A stretch of DNA of 64,000 nt from Bradyrhizobium sp. 1(2017) (GTDB lineage Bacteria; Pseudomonadota; Alphaproteobacteria; Rhizobiales; Xanthobacteraceae). The notes below the pieces were generated by a model. It was not told the origin of the DNA and searched no databases. It saw only the letters and a list, made by a program, of their open reading frames with translations. Shown here in pieces: positions 26,604 through 35,237 of this stretch. Each line of letters begins with the position of its first letter. Position 1 is the first letter of the stretch. Location: contig NZ_CP050022.2 of the NCBI RefSeq assembly GCF_011602485.2, positions 2,996,001-3,060,000 of the forward strand, given 5' to 3'. The position numbers and the translations under genes were made by a program.

Positions 26604-27763
26604 GCGCGTCGGTGGTCAAGGGCTGGTGTCCCGGCGCGCTGCGGCCGATGCAATCGGGCGACGGGCTCGTGGTCCGCGTGCGCCCGTTCGGTGGGCGGCT
26701 CGAGGCAGCGCAGATCGCCGGCCTTGCGGAACTCGCCGATCGGCACGGCAATGGCCTGATCGACGTCACGAGCCGCGCCAATCTCCAGATCAGGGGTGTC
26801 AGCGATCAGAGCCACCGGCCGCTGCTCGACGGCCTCGCGCGGCTGACATTACTCGATCCTGACCCGGAGACGGAAACGCGCCGCAACATCCTGGTGACGC
26901 CGTTCTGGAGCCCCGGCGACGAGACGCAGGCGCTCGCGGCCGAGCTCGAGGAGGCGCTTGCCAATAGCGCGCTCGCACTTCCGACAAAATTCGGCTTTGC
27001 CATTGATGACGGCAGGTCGCGCGTGCTGGCCGGCGATTCCGCCGACGTGCGCATCGAGCGCGATCGCAGTGGCCGGCTCCTGGTGCGCGCCGACGGTGCG
27101 AGGCTCGGCCGTTCCGTCGGGCGTGGCGGCGCCGTGCCGACTGCGCTCGCGCTCGCAAACTGGTTCATCACGTCCGGCGGCATCACGGGTGGGCGAGGGC
27201 GCATGGCGGCGCACATCGCTTCCGGTGCGGCATTGCCCGGAACCTTGCGCGGAGAGACCGAGCCGGCCCCTGTGATGGCCGCGCTGCGGCCTGGACATTA
27301 TCCGCAAGGCGCGATGGTCGGGGTCGCGTTCGGTCAGATGCTGCACTCGACCCTGCATCAATTCGCCGGTTGCGGACACGCCCTGCGCATGACGCCGTGG
27401 CGGATGGTTCTCAGCGAAGGCAAGCGTGCGATGCCGAACGGGGCGGGTCTCATCACTGAGCCTCATGATCCCGCGCTGCGCGTCATTGCCTGTAGCGGCG
27501 CGCCGCGCTGCCGCGAAGCCCATGCCGACACGCGCGCGCTTGCCGCCGCGCTCGCCCCGCGCATCGCGCCCGACACGCGACTTCACGTCTCCGGCTGCGC
27601 CAAGGGCTGCGCGCATTCCGGCACCGCCGCGGTGACGCTGGTTGCGACCGGCGCCGGCTTCGATCTCGTCCGCGGCGGCTCGACGCGCGACGAGCCTGCC
27701 TTGCGCGGCCTGAACGGCGCCGACATCGTCAGCGATCCCTCCATCCTGGTCGGAGGACACTGA
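26600..27763 (+). CDS. cobG: Precorrin-3B synthase
   Basis: Product of 387 aa, an oxygen-dependent Fe-S protein that converts precorrin-3A to precorrin-3B, the ring-contraction preparatory step of the aerobic route. It belongs to the sulfite/nitrite-reductase-like family. Seen: an N-terminal ferredoxin-like half with Asp-Val-Thr-Ser-Arg-Ala-Asn-Leu-Gln, and 4Fe-4S ligands Cys298, Cys304, Cys333 and Cys337 (C-x5-C ... C-x3-C). The presence of CobG shows that the pathway is the aerobic one. ATGA overlap with cobN and TGATG overlap with cobH. Confidence 0.94.
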   Translation: MSASVVKGWCPGALRPMQSGDGLVVRVRPFGGRLEAAQIAGLAELADRHGNGLIDVTSRANLQIRGVSDQSHRPLLDGLARLTLLDPDPETETRRNILVTPFWSPGDETQALAAELEEALANSALALPTKFGFAIDDGRSRVLAGDSADVRIERDRSGRLLVRADGARLGRSVGRGGAVPTALALANWFITSGGITGGRGRMAAHIASGAALPGTLRGETEPAPVMAALRPGHYPQGAMVGVAFGQMLHSTLHQFAGCGHALRMTPWRMVLSEGKRAMPNGAGLITEPHDPALRVIACSGAPRCREAHADTRALAAALAPRIAPDTRLHVSGCAKGCAHSGTAAVTLVATGAGFDLVRGGSTRDEPALRGLNGADIVSDPSILVGGH

Positions 27764-28392
27764 TGCCGCATATTTACGAGACCGACGGCGCGGCGATCTA
27801 CCGGCAATCCTTCGCGACCATCCGCGCCGAGGCGGATCTTGCCCGCTTTTCGCCCGAGGAGGAACAGGTGGTGGTGCGGATGATCCACGCCGCCGGCATG
27901 GTCGGCCTCGAGGCGCATATCCGCTTCACGCCGGGCATGGCGGCCGCTGCACGCGCGGCCTTGCAGAAGGGGGCGCCGATCCTGTGCGACGCGCGCATGG
28001 TTTCGGAGGGAATTACGCGCGCGAGATTGCCCGCGGCCAACGCCGTGATCTGCACGCTCGGTGACGCCGCCGTTCCCGCCCTCGCGCAGTCCATGCGCAA
28101 CACGCGTTCGGCCGCCGCGCTGGAGCTCTGGAGGCCGCATCTGGGTGGCGCGATCGTCGCGATCGGCAACGCGCCGACCGCGCTGTTTCACCTGCTGAAC
28201 ATGCTGGAGGACCGCGACTGTCCGCGGCCGGCAGCGATCATCGGCTGCCCCGTCGGCTTCGTTGGAGCTGCCGAATCCAAGGCCGCGCTGATGGCCGATC
28301 CGCCGGTGCCGGCGCTGACGGTCGAGGGCCGCCTCGGCGGCTCCGCGATCACGGTTGCTGCCGTAAATGCATTGGCGAGCCGGAGCGAATAG
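27763..28392 (+). CDS. cobH: Precorrin-8X methylmutase
   Basis: Product of 209 aa. It moves the methyl group from C11 to C12 to form hydrogenobyrinic acid. The catalytic histidine is in Arg-Met-Ile-His-Ala-Ala-Gly (about residue 42), close to its position in the known enzyme. The C-terminal half contains the typical Gly-Asn-Ala-Pro-Thr-Ala-Leu and Pro-Val-Gly-Phe-Val-Gly-Ala-Ala-Glu-Ser-Lys motifs. Length is normal. It overlaps cobG by 1 bp and is followed after 2 bp by cobI. Confidence 0.96.
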   Translation: MPHIYETDGAAIYRQSFATIRAEADLARFSPEEEQVVVRMIHAAGMVGLEAHIRFTPGMAAAARAALQKGAPILCDARMVSEGITRARLPAANAVICTLGDAAVPALAQSMRNTRSAAALELWRPHLGGAIVAIGNAPTALFHLLNMLEDRDCPRPAAIIGCPVGFVGAAESKAALMADPPVPALTVEGRLGGSAITVAAVNALASRSE

Positions 28393-28394
28393 AG

Positions 28395-29126
28395 ATGGGG
28401 CGCATCATCTGCTGCGGTCTCGGCCCCGGCGATCCTGATCTGATGAGCGTGCGTGCCGACCGCACGGTGCGCGGGGCGCAGCATGTCGCCTATTTCCGCA
28501 AGAAGGGCAGGCCGGGTCAGGCGCGTCGCATCGTCGAGGGCATGCTGGCTGCCGGTGTCACCGAATATCCGATGGAATATCCTGTCACCACCGAGCTTGC
28601 CTTCGACAGCCCCGAATACGTCCAGTTGCTCGCCGGCTTCTACGACGAATGGGCCGAGCGCCTGGCACGGCTTTCGCGCGCGGTCGACGTCGTCGTGCTG
28701 TGCGAGGGCGATCCCTATTTCTACGGCTCCTTCATGCATCTGCACGCGCGTCTGCAGGGCCGCGTCGAGATCGAGGTGATCGCGGGCATTCCCGGCATGG
28801 TCGGCTGCTGGAACGGCGTCGGACAGCCGATCGCGCTCGGCGACGACGTCACGACGGTGTTGATGGGCACGCTTCCCGAAGACGAGCTCGAGCGGCGCAT
28901 GCGCGATTCCGATGCGCTCGTCGTCATGAAGACCGGCCGCAATCTCGCGAAGGTGCGCCGCGCGCTCGCATCCGCCGGGCGGCTGGACGATGCCTGGCTG
29001 GTCGAGCGCGGCACCATGCCGGGCGAGCGTGTCGCGCGGCTCGCGGAGATCGATGCCGACGACTGTCCTTATTTTGCGATCGTGCTCGTGCACGGCAAGG
29101 GCCGGCATCTGGACGCGGCCGAATGA
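28395..29126 (+). CDS. cobI: Precorrin-2 C20-methyltransferase
   Basis: Product of 243 aa in the tetrapyrrole methylase family. It methylates C20 of precorrin-2 with SAM to give precorrin-3A. The N-terminal Gly-Leu-Gly-Pro-Gly-Asp-Pro-Asp-Leu-Met loop, the Glu-Gly-Asp-Pro-Tyr-Phe-Tyr-Gly-Ser motif and the Ile-Pro-Gly-Met-Val segment are the family features that separate CobI from the other methylases here. ATGA overlap with cobJ downstream. Confidence 0.94.
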   Translation: MGRIICCGLGPGDPDLMSVRADRTVRGAQHVAYFRKKGRPGQARRIVEGMLAAGVTEYPMEYPVTTELAFDSPEYVQLLAGFYDEWAERLARLSRAVDVVVLCEGDPYFYGSFMHLHARLQGRVEIEVIAGIPGMVGCWNGVGQPIALGDDVTTVLMGTLPEDELERRMRDSDALVVMKTGRNLAKVRRALASAGRLDDAWLVERGTMPGERVARLAEIDADDCPYFAIVLVHGKGRHLDAAE

Positions 29127-29857
29127 CGGGCACGCTGACCATCGCGGGCCTCGGGCCTGGCAGCGACGCGCTGGTGACGCCGGAAGTCTCCGCCGCGCTC
29201 GCAGCTGCCACCGATATTCTGGGCTATGCGCCCTATGTCGCGCGCGTGCCGCCGCGAGCCGGGCTCACCTTGCATCCGTCGGACAATCGCGAAGAGCTGC
29301 AGCGCGCGAGCCAAGCCCTGCAGCTCGCGGCCGAAGGCGGCCAGGTCGTCGTTGTCTCCTCCGGCGATCCCGGCGTGTTCGCGATGGCCTCAGCCGTGTT
29401 CGAGGCGCTCGAACAGGCGCCGCAATATCGGGAGCTGCCGATCCGCGTGCTGCCGGGCATCACGGCGATGCTGGCGGCGGCTGCCCGCGCCGGCGCGCCG
29501 CTCGGCCATGATTTCTGCGCGATCAACCTCTCCGACAATCTCAAGCCCTGGGCGGTGATCGAGAAGCGCCTGCGGCTTGCGGCGGAGGCTGATTTTGCCA
29601 TCGCGATGTACAATCCGCGCTCGGCGAGCCGGCCGGAAGGGTTTGGCCGCGCGCTTGCGACGCTTCGCGACGCCGGCTGCGGCGAGCGGCTCGTGATCTT
29701 CGCGCGCGCGATCAGCGCGCCGGATGAGAAGATCCAGGCCGTCACGCTGAACGAAGCGACGCCCGAAATGGCCGACATGCGCACGCTTGTCATCGTCGGC
29801 AATTCGCAGACGCGCCGCGTCGGCCGCTGGGTCTATGCGCCGAGGCGGGCAGAATGA
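29123..29857 (+). CDS. cobJ: Precorrin-3B C17-methyltransferase
   Basis: Product of 244 aa. This tetrapyrrole methylase methylates C17 and contracts the ring to precorrin-4. It starts Met-Thr-Gly-Thr-Leu with the Gly-Leu-Gly-Pro-Gly-Ser loop and has the Ser-Ser-Gly-Asp-Pro-Gly-Val-Phe-Ala-Met-Ala motif characteristic of CobJ/CbiH, plus Tyr-Asn-Pro-Arg-Ser further on. The start at 29123 overlaps the cobI stop (ATGA); the longer open frame upstream is overlap with cobI. The 3' end overlaps the convergent cobK by 25 bp. Confidence 0.95.
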   Translation: MTGTLTIAGLGPGSDALVTPEVSAALAAATDILGYAPYVARVPPRAGLTLHPSDNREELQRASQALQLAAEGGQVVVVSSGDPGVFAMASAVFEALEQAPQYRELPIRVLPGITAMLAAAARAGAPLGHDFCAINLSDNLKPWAVIEKRLRLAAEADFAIAMYNPRSASRPEGFGRALATLRDAGCGERLVIFARAISAPDEKIQAVTLNEATPEMADMRTLVIVGNSQTRRVGRWVYAPRRAE

Positions 29858-30579
29858 CCAAGCCACTGCATGATCTCGGCCACGCTCTCGACCCGCAAAC
29901 GTTCCGGCAATTGCGGTCGCGAGATCATGATCACGGGCAGGCCGAGCATGCGGGCCGCCTCGAGCTTGGCGCGCGCGCCGTCGCCGCCGGAATTGCGGGC
30001 GACGATCCACGCGATGCCGCGCGTGCGCATCATCTCAAGCTCGCCGTCGAGGGTGAAGGGGCCGCGCGACACGATCACGTCGGCCGCGAAGGGCAGGGGC
30101 GATTCGGGCGGGTCGACGAAGCGCAGCGTGTAGATGTGCTGCGGCTTCATCGCGAATGGCGCGATGTGCTGGCGGCCGATGGCGAGGAAGACTCTTGCCG
30201 GCGCCTCGGGCAGCGCGGCGACGGCGGCATTGACGTCGACGGCCTCGATCCAGTCGTCGCCGGGCGTTTTGGTCCAGGGCGCGCGCTCCAGTGCAATCAA
30301 AGGCGTGCGGTTGTCCGCACACGCCGCGGCGGCGTTGCGGCTCATCTCGGCGGCGAAGGGATGCGTCGCATCGATCACATGCGTGATGCCTTCGCGGCGG
30401 ATGTAATCGGCAAGCCCGCTCACACCGCCGAATCCGCCGATGCGGGTCGGCAATGGCTGATCGGCCGGCGCGCGGGTGCGACCGCCATAGGAATACACGG
30501 CCTCGATGCCGGCACGCGCGATCTCCGCGGCGAGCAGGCTCGCATCGGCGGTTCCGCCCAGAATGAGGGCGCGAATCAT
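29833..30579 (-). CDS. cobK: Precorrin-6A reductase
   Basis: Product of 248 aa. NADPH-dependent reductase that turns precorrin-6A into precorrin-6B. The N-terminal Leu-Ile-Leu-Gly-Gly-Thr-Ala-Asp-Ala motif and the Asp-Ala-Thr-His-Pro-Phe-Ala motif near residue 70 identify the family. The gene is reversed relative to the surrounding cob run and fills the whole gap between cobJ and cobL: its stop lies inside cobJ (25 bp overlap), and its ATG (30577-30579) shares two bases with the cobL ATG (30578-30580). Its own promoter must therefore lie inside cobL. The open frame extending upstream to 31611 is a shadow inside cobL. Confidence 0.94.
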   Translation of the reverse strand: MIRALILGGTADASLLAAEIARAGIEAVYSYGGRTRAPADQPLPTRIGGFGGVSGLADYIRREGITHVIDATHPFAAEMSRNAAAACADNRTPLIALERAPWTKTPGDDWIEAVDVNAAVAALPEAPARVFLAIGRQHIAPFAMKPQHIYTLRFVDPPESPLPFAADVIVSRGPFTLDGELEMMRTRGIAWIVARNSGGDGARAKLEAARMLGLPVIMISRPQLPERLRVESVAEIMQWLGHSARLGA

Positions 30580-31759
30580 GACTGATCCCTGGCTGACCAT
30601 CATCGGTATCGGCGAAGATGGCCTTGCCGGCCTCTCCGAGGCAAGCCGAAAGGCGCTTGCCAGGGCAGAAACGGTCTTCGGCGGTAAGCGCCATCTTGCG
30701 CTCGCGGAAGTCGGCAGCCGCGGCCGTCCATGGCCGTTACCGTTCGACGCCGACGTCGTGCTGAGCTGCCGTGGGAGGCCTACGGCGGTGCTCGCTTCCG
30801 GTGATCCGTTCTGGCATGGCGCCGGAGCGGGCCTTGCTGAGAGGCTGAGTGCCGGCGAGTGGATTGCGTATCCCGCGCCGTCGACCTTCTCGCTCGCTGC
30901 CGCGCGGCTGGGCTGGCGTCTCGAAGCCGTCATTTGTCTCGGCCTGCACGCCGCACCATTCGAACGTCTCGTTCCGCATCTTGCGCATGGGGCGCGGATC
31001 ATTTGCCTCCTGCGTGATGGCAAGGCGGCCAATGATCTTGCGAGATGGTTGACGGATCGCGGATGGGGCGCTTCTGCATTCTGGGCTCTCGCCGCGCTCG
31101 GCGGGCCGCGCGAAAATGTCCGGGAGCATTGCGCAAAGGACTTTGCCGGTGATCTCGCCGGAAATCTGGTCGCAGTCGCCGTGGAGGCGAGGGGCGCACC
31201 GGGCATTTCCCGCAGCTCGGGACTGCCGGACGATCTCTTCGTCCATGACGGCCAGATCACCAAGCGGCCGGTGCGCGCGCTCGCGCTATCGGCGCTGGCG
31301 CCGCGTGCCGGCGAGCGGCTGTGGGACGTCGGCGCCGGCTCGGGCTCGATCTCGGTGGAGTGGGCGTTGTGTGGGGGGACGGCGATTGCGATCGAGGTTC
31401 GCGAGGATCGCGTTGCCCATATTCGCGGCAATGCGGCAGCGTTCGGATTGGCGCATCGGATCAGTATCGTCACGGGACGGGCGCCCGACGCACTGGATTC
31501 ACTGGACGCGCCGGACGCCGTCTTCATCGGCGGTGGTCTCGATAGCGCGATGTTCGATGCGATCTGGTCCCGACTGCCTCCGGGGGCGCGGCTGGTTGCA
31601 CACTCCGTCACGCTGGAGACCGAAGCGCTGCTCGGCGAGCTGCACCGGCGCCACGGCGGCGAGCTGATGCGGATCGAGGTCGCGCATGCAGCCCCACTCG
31701 GTCGCTACCGTTCCTGGGAGGCGGCAAGACCTGTCGTGCAGTGGAGTGCGGTCCGATGA
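30578..31759 (+). CDS. cobL: Precorrin-6B C5,15-methyltransferase, decarboxylating (CbiE-CbiT fusion)
   Basis: Product of 393 aa with two domains. Residues 1 to about 205 form a CbiE-like tetrapyrrole methylase with Gly-Ile-Gly-Glu-Asp-Gly and Ser-Gly-Asp-Pro-Phe-Trp-His; about 215-393 form a CbiT-like Rossmann methyltransferase with the SAM loop Asp-Val-Gly-Ala-Gly-Ser-Gly at 250-256. It methylates C5 and C15 and decarboxylates the ring C acetate side chain. The start at 30578 gives the family N-terminus; the longer upstream frame lies inside the 5' end of cobK. The stop overlaps cobE by 4 bp. Confidence 0.95.
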   Translation: MTDPWLTIIGIGEDGLAGLSEASRKALARAETVFGGKRHLALAEVGSRGRPWPLPFDADVVLSCRGRPTAVLASGDPFWHGAGAGLAERLSAGEWIAYPAPSTFSLAAARLGWRLEAVICLGLHAAPFERLVPHLAHGARIICLLRDGKAANDLARWLTDRGWGASAFWALAALGGPRENVREHCAKDFAGDLAGNLVAVAVEARGAPGISRSSGLPDDLFVHDGQITKRPVRALALSALAPRAGERLWDVGAGSGSISVEWALCGGTAIAIEVREDRVAHIRGNAAAFGLAHRISIVTGRAPDALDSLDAPDAVFIGGGLDSAMFDAIWSRLPPGARLVAHSVTLETEALLGELHRRHGGELMRIEVAHAAPLGRYRSWEAARPVVQWSAVR

Positions 31760-32124
31760 AGGTCGCCGGATTCGGATTCAAGCAGGATGTGACGCTGGCC
31801 GCGCTGCGCGAGGTGTTGCTGGCGGCCGGCGGACCGGAAGGCCTCGCTGCGATCGCAACGGTCGGCGACAAGGCTGACGCACAAGTGCTCAAGCAGCTCG
31901 CGCTCGAATGCGGCGTGCCGATCAAGGCTGTTCCTGCCGATACGCTTGCGAGCATCGATACGCCGACGCAGTCAAAACGCGTTGCGGAAAGGTTCGGCGC
32001 CGGATCGGTCGCCGAAGCCGCGGCGCTCGCAGCGGCCGGCCCGCGCGCGCGACTGATCGCAACGCGGGTGGTCTCGCAGGATCGCACCGCGACCGCCGCG
32101 ATCGCCGAAGGAGACGGCGCATGA
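31756..32124 (+). CDS. cobE: CobE / CbiG C-terminal domain protein
   Basis: Product of 122 aa, a stand-alone homologue of the C-terminal domain of CbiG. It begins with Val-Ala-Gly-Phe-Gly-Phe and has a central Ala-Thr-Val-Gly-Asp-Lys-Ala-Asp segment typical of the family. CobE is needed in aerobic cob clusters but its precise role is not settled. ATGA overlaps on both sides (cobL and cobM) show it is part of the translationally coupled run. Start chosen at 31756, not the GTG at 31741, because of the overlap with the cobL stop. Confidence 0.88.
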   Translation: MKVAGFGFKQDVTLAALREVLLAAGGPEGLAAIATVGDKADAQVLKQLALECGVPIKAVPADTLASIDTPTQSKRVAERFGAGSVAEAAALAAAGPRARLIATRVVSQDRTATAAIAEGDGA

Positions 32125-32903
32125 CGGTGCATTTCATCGGCGCCGGGCCAGGCGCTGCCGACCTCCTGACATTGCGCGGACGCGACCTGATCGCGGCCTC
32201 TCCGGTCTGCCTCTATGCCGGGTCGCTGGTGCCGGAGGGGGTGCTGGCGCATTGCCCGCCCGGCGCGCGCATCGTCAACACCGCGCCATTGTCGCTCGAG
32301 GCGATCATCGCGGAGATCGCCGCCGCGCATGCGGTAGGCAAGGATGTGGCTCGCTTGCATTCCGGCGATCTCTCGATCTGGTCGGCGATGGGCGAGCAGC
32401 TCCGCCGCCTGCGTGCGCTCGGCATTCCCTATACGGTCACGCCGGGCGTTCCGTCTTTCTCCGCCGCTGCAGCGGCACTGGAGACTGAGCTGACGCTGCC
32501 CGGCCTTGCGCAGACGGTGGTGCTGACGCGCACGCCGGGCCGCGCCAGTGCGATGCCCGAAGGCGAGAAGCTCGCCGCCTTCGCCGCCACTGGTGCGGTG
32601 CTCGCGATCCATCTGTCCATCCATCTGATCGAAAACGTCGTTGCCGAGCTGACGCCGCATTACGGTGCGGACTGTCCGGTCGCGGTCGTCTGGCGCGCGA
32701 GCTGGCCGGAGCAGCGTATCGTCCGCGCGACGCTCGGGACCCTCGATGCGGCGGTGGGCGGCGAAATGGAGCGCACCGCGCTGATCCTGGTCGGCAAGAC
32801 GCTGGGCGCTGCGGATTTCGACGAGAGCCGCCTCTATGCCGCCGACTATGACCGCCGCTATCGGCCGGTCGGCGCCGCGCCGCGATTTCCGGAGGCGACG
32901 TGA
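32121..32903 (+). CDS. cobM: Precorrin-4 C11-methyltransferase
   Basis: Product of 260 aa, tetrapyrrole methylase family. It methylates C11 of precorrin-4 to give precorrin-5. Typical CobM/CbiF features are the start [20 protein letters not shown] near residue 36, and [10 protein letters not shown]. Start at 32121 overlaps the cobE stop; the longer open frame from 31908 is not used. The stop overlaps the cobB start. Confidence 0.96.
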   Translation: MTVHFIGAGPGAADLLTLRGRDLIAASPVCLYAGSLVPEGVLAHCPPGARIVNTAPLSLEAIIAEIAAAHAVGKDVARLHSGDLSIWSAMGEQLRRLRALGIPYTVTPGVPSFSAAAAALETELTLPGLAQTVVLTRTPGRASAMPEGEKLAAFAATGAVLAIHLSIHLIENVVAELTPHYGADCPVAVVWRASWPEQRIVRATLGTLDAAVGGEMERTALILVGKTLGAADFDESRLYAADYDRRYRPVGAAPRFPEAT

Positions 32904-34213
32904 TGGCGGCCGGCCTCGTCATCTCCGCGCCGGCCTCCGGCGTCGGCAAGACCACGCTGACGCTGGCGCTCGCCCGCGCCTGGCGCAATCGCGGCCTGAA
33001 CGTGCAGTGCTTCAAGAGCGGCCCCGACTATATCGATCCCGCCTTTCACGCCGCCGCCACGGGACGCGCCTCCGTCAACATCGATAGCTGGGCGATGGAT
33101 CGCGGCACCGTCGCGCATCTCGTCAGCCGCGGTGTGGACGCCGATGTCGTGCTTGCCGAGGGCTCGATGGGCCTGTTCGACGGTGTCGCTGCGCGCGGCG
33201 TCTCCGGCACCGGCGCCACCGCTGATATTTCGGAGATGCTGGGCTGGCCGGTGGTGCTGGTGATCGATCCTTCTGGACAGGCGCAGACCGCGGCGGCGAT
33301 CGCCGCAGGCCTTCGTGACTATCGCAAGGGCGTGCACCTTGCCGGCGTCGTGCTCAACCGCGTCGCCAGCCCGCGTCACGAAGCTCTCGTGCGACGTGCG
33401 CTCAACGACGCGGGCATTGCCGTGTTCGGCGCGCTGCCGCGCCACGCCGAGATCAGTCTGCCGAAGCGACATCTTGGCCTCGTGCAGGCCGAGGAGCAGG
33501 CGGAAATCGGCAAGTTGATCGACGAGGCCGCGCGCTTCGTCGCCGAGCATGTCGATCTCGAGGCGGTGCTACGATCGGCAGCGAACTGGACGCCAGAGCC
33601 TGCGGCGAACGGCCTGAACGTGACGCCGCCCGGTCAGCGCATCGCGCTGGCCCGCGATGCGGCGTTCTCTTTCGTCTATCCGCATATGCTGGAAGGCTGG
33701 CGCGCGGCCGGTGCCGAGATCGTGCCGTTCTCGCCGCTGGCCGATGAAGTGCCCGACGCAAGCGCCGATGTCTGTTGGCTGCCCGGCGGCTATCCCGAGC
33801 TTCATGCCGGCAGGATCGCGGCCAACGCACGCTTTCGCAGCGGCTTGCAGGCCTTTGCCGAGACCAGGCCCGTGCATGGCGAATGTGGGGGCTATATGGT
33901 GCTGGGTGCCGCTCTGACCGACGGCGATGGTATCAGCCATGAGATGGCGGGGCTGCTTGGTCTTGAGACCAGCTTTGCCAAGCGCCGCATGCATCTGGGC
34001 TATCGACTTGCCGAACTGGCTGCGCCGATGCCGGGGCATCACATCGGCGCGCGCCTGCGCGGCCACGAGTTCCACTACTCGACCATCCTCACCCAGCCCG
34101 ACACGCCGCTGGCGGTCGTGCACGACGCAACCGGCGCGGTCATCGCCGAGACCGGCTCGCGGCGGGGACAGGCCACCGGCACATTCTTCCATCTGATTGC
34201 GGAGGACCGGTGA
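32903..34213 (+). CDS. cobB: Hydrogenobyrinic acid a,c-diamide synthase (cobyrinate a,c-diamide synthase)
   Basis: Product of 436 aa. It amidates the a and c acetate side chains with glutamine and ATP before cobalt insertion. The N-terminal ATPase domain has Ala-Ser-Gly-Val-Gly-Lys-Thr-Thr at 11-18 and Lys-Ser-Gly-Pro-Asp-Tyr-Ile-Asp-Pro soon after; the C-terminal glutamine amidotransferase domain has Cys328 in Gly-Glu-Cys-Gly-Gly-Tyr-Met-Val-Leu-Gly. ATG at 32903 is preferred (TGATG overlap with cobM); a GTG at 32900 immediately before it is also possible. GTGA overlap with cobA. Confidence 0.95.
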   Translation: MAAGLVISAPASGVGKTTLTLALARAWRNRGLNVQCFKSGPDYIDPAFHAAATGRASVNIDSWAMDRGTVAHLVSRGVDADVVLAEGSMGLFDGVAARGVSGTGATADISEMLGWPVVLVIDPSGQAQTAAAIAAGLRDYRKGVHLAGVVLNRVASPRHEALVRRALNDAGIAVFGALPRHAEISLPKRHLGLVQAEEQAEIGKLIDEAARFVAEHVDLEAVLRSAANWTPEPAANGLNVTPPGQRIALARDAAFSFVYPHMLEGWRAAGAEIVPFSPLADEVPDASADVCWLPGGYPELHAGRIAANARFRSGLQAFAETRPVHGECGGYMVLGAALTDGDGISHEMAGLLGLETSFAKRRMHLGYRLAELAAPMPGHHIGARLRGHEFHYSTILTQPDTPLAVVHDATGAVIAETGSRRGQATGTFFHLIAEDR

Positions 34214-34941
34214 GCGGTTTTGTCTCCTTCATCTCCGCCGGCCCCGGCGATCCCGAGCTCCTGACGGTGAAGGGCGCCGCGCGGCTGCGCCAGGCCGACG
34301 TCGTGCTTTATGACGATCTTGCCTCCGGCGCGATCCTCGACCTCGCCCGGCCCGGTGCCAATCTCGTCGCAGTGGGGAAACGGGCCGGGCGGCCCTCGAC
34401 CAAGCAGCACCACGTCAACCGACTTTTGGTCGACTATGCCGCGACAGGCTCGCGCGTGGTGCGCCTCAAGTCCGGCGATGCCGGCATTTTCGGCCGGCTC
34501 GAGGAGGAGCTTGAGACGCTGCGCGATGCCGGCATCGGCTACGAGATCATTCCGGGCGTCACATCCGCCTGCGTCGCCGCCGCTCAGGCCGGCATTCCCC
34601 TGACCCGGCGGCACACCTCGCGGCGGGTGCAGTTCGTGACCGGGGCCGACGTCACCGGTGAGCTGCCGCCAAACCTGAATTGGGCGGCGTTGGCGGATCC
34701 GGAGGCGACCACGGTGGTCTATATGGGCCGGCGCACTTTTCCGGCGCTTGCCGCAAGATTGATCGAGCATGGTCTCGCTGCGGATACGCCGGCGCTGTTC
34801 GCGGAATCCCTTGGCCGTCCCGACGAGCGACTGGTCCGCACCACCATTGCCGAGCTCGCCGAGCAGCTTGCGCGCGGCGGCGCCGCTTCCACGGCCGCCG
34901 TCATCCTGTTCGGGGCGCTGGCGGGGGATTATCGCTCATGA
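34210..34941 (+). CDS. cobA: Uroporphyrinogen-III C-methyltransferase
   Basis: Product of 243 aa. SAM-dependent methylation at C2 and C7 gives precorrin-2, the branch point from haem to corrin and sirohaem synthesis. Seen: Ser-Ala-Gly-Pro-Gly-Asp-Pro-Glu-Leu-Leu-Thr-Val-Lys, Val-Leu-Tyr-Asp-Asp-Leu, and Arg-Leu-Lys-Ser-Gly-Asp-Ala-Gly-Ile-Phe-Gly-Arg. It lacks the CysG N-terminal dehydrogenase/chelatase part, so it is a stand-alone SUMT. It starts with GTG overlapping the cobB stop. Last gene of the run cobL-cobE-cobM-cobB-cobA; riboswitch 2 follows. Confidence 0.95.
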   Translation: MSGFVSFISAGPGDPELLTVKGAARLRQADVVLYDDLASGAILDLARPGANLVAVGKRAGRPSTKQHHVNRLLVDYAATGSRVVRLKSGDAGIFGRLEEELETLRDAGIGYEIIPGVTSACVAAAQAGIPLTRRHTSRRVQFVTGADVTGELPPNLNWAALADPEATTVVYMGRRTFPALAARLIEHGLAADTPALFAESLGRPDERLVRTTIAELAEQLARGGAASTAAVILFGALAGDYRS

Positions 34942-34998
34942 TCGCCGCGCTTCGCCCCTTGACGCAAGCTCTGCGAAAGGGGCACACAGGAGAGGCAT

Positions 34999-35190
34999 GG
35001 TGCTCGACGCGGCGCAAAGCGCCGGAGCATAATTGGGAATGGGGATGGGCGGACCCAGTTGCGGCGCCCAAAACCCCAGCCGCCCCCGCGACTGTAAGCG
35101 GTGAGGGGCTCCGATCAGCCACTGGGCCGCAAGGCACGGGAAGGCCGGAGAACCCCAGTGAACCGCGAGCCAGGAGACCGGCCGTGCACG
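34999..35190 (+). promoter_or_regulatory. Cobalamin riboswitch 2, upstream of the CbiM-like gene and cobF-cobT
   Basis: GGGAATGGGG begins at 35035; the core CAGCCGCCCCCGCGACTGT is at 35077-35095; GCCACTGGG at about 35118; GGGAAGG at about 35140; and the B12 box GAGCCAGGAGACCGGCC at 35167-35183. The 5' part has an extra GC hairpin at about 35010-35030. A TTGACG at 34959-34964 could be a -35, but no convincing -10 follows. AGGAAGG at 35222-35228 is the ribosome-binding site of the next gene. Confidence 0.93.
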
Positions 35191-35237
35191 TTTTTGGGCC
35201 AAGGCCGTCGGGTGTGACAGCAGGAAGGATCTGAGCC

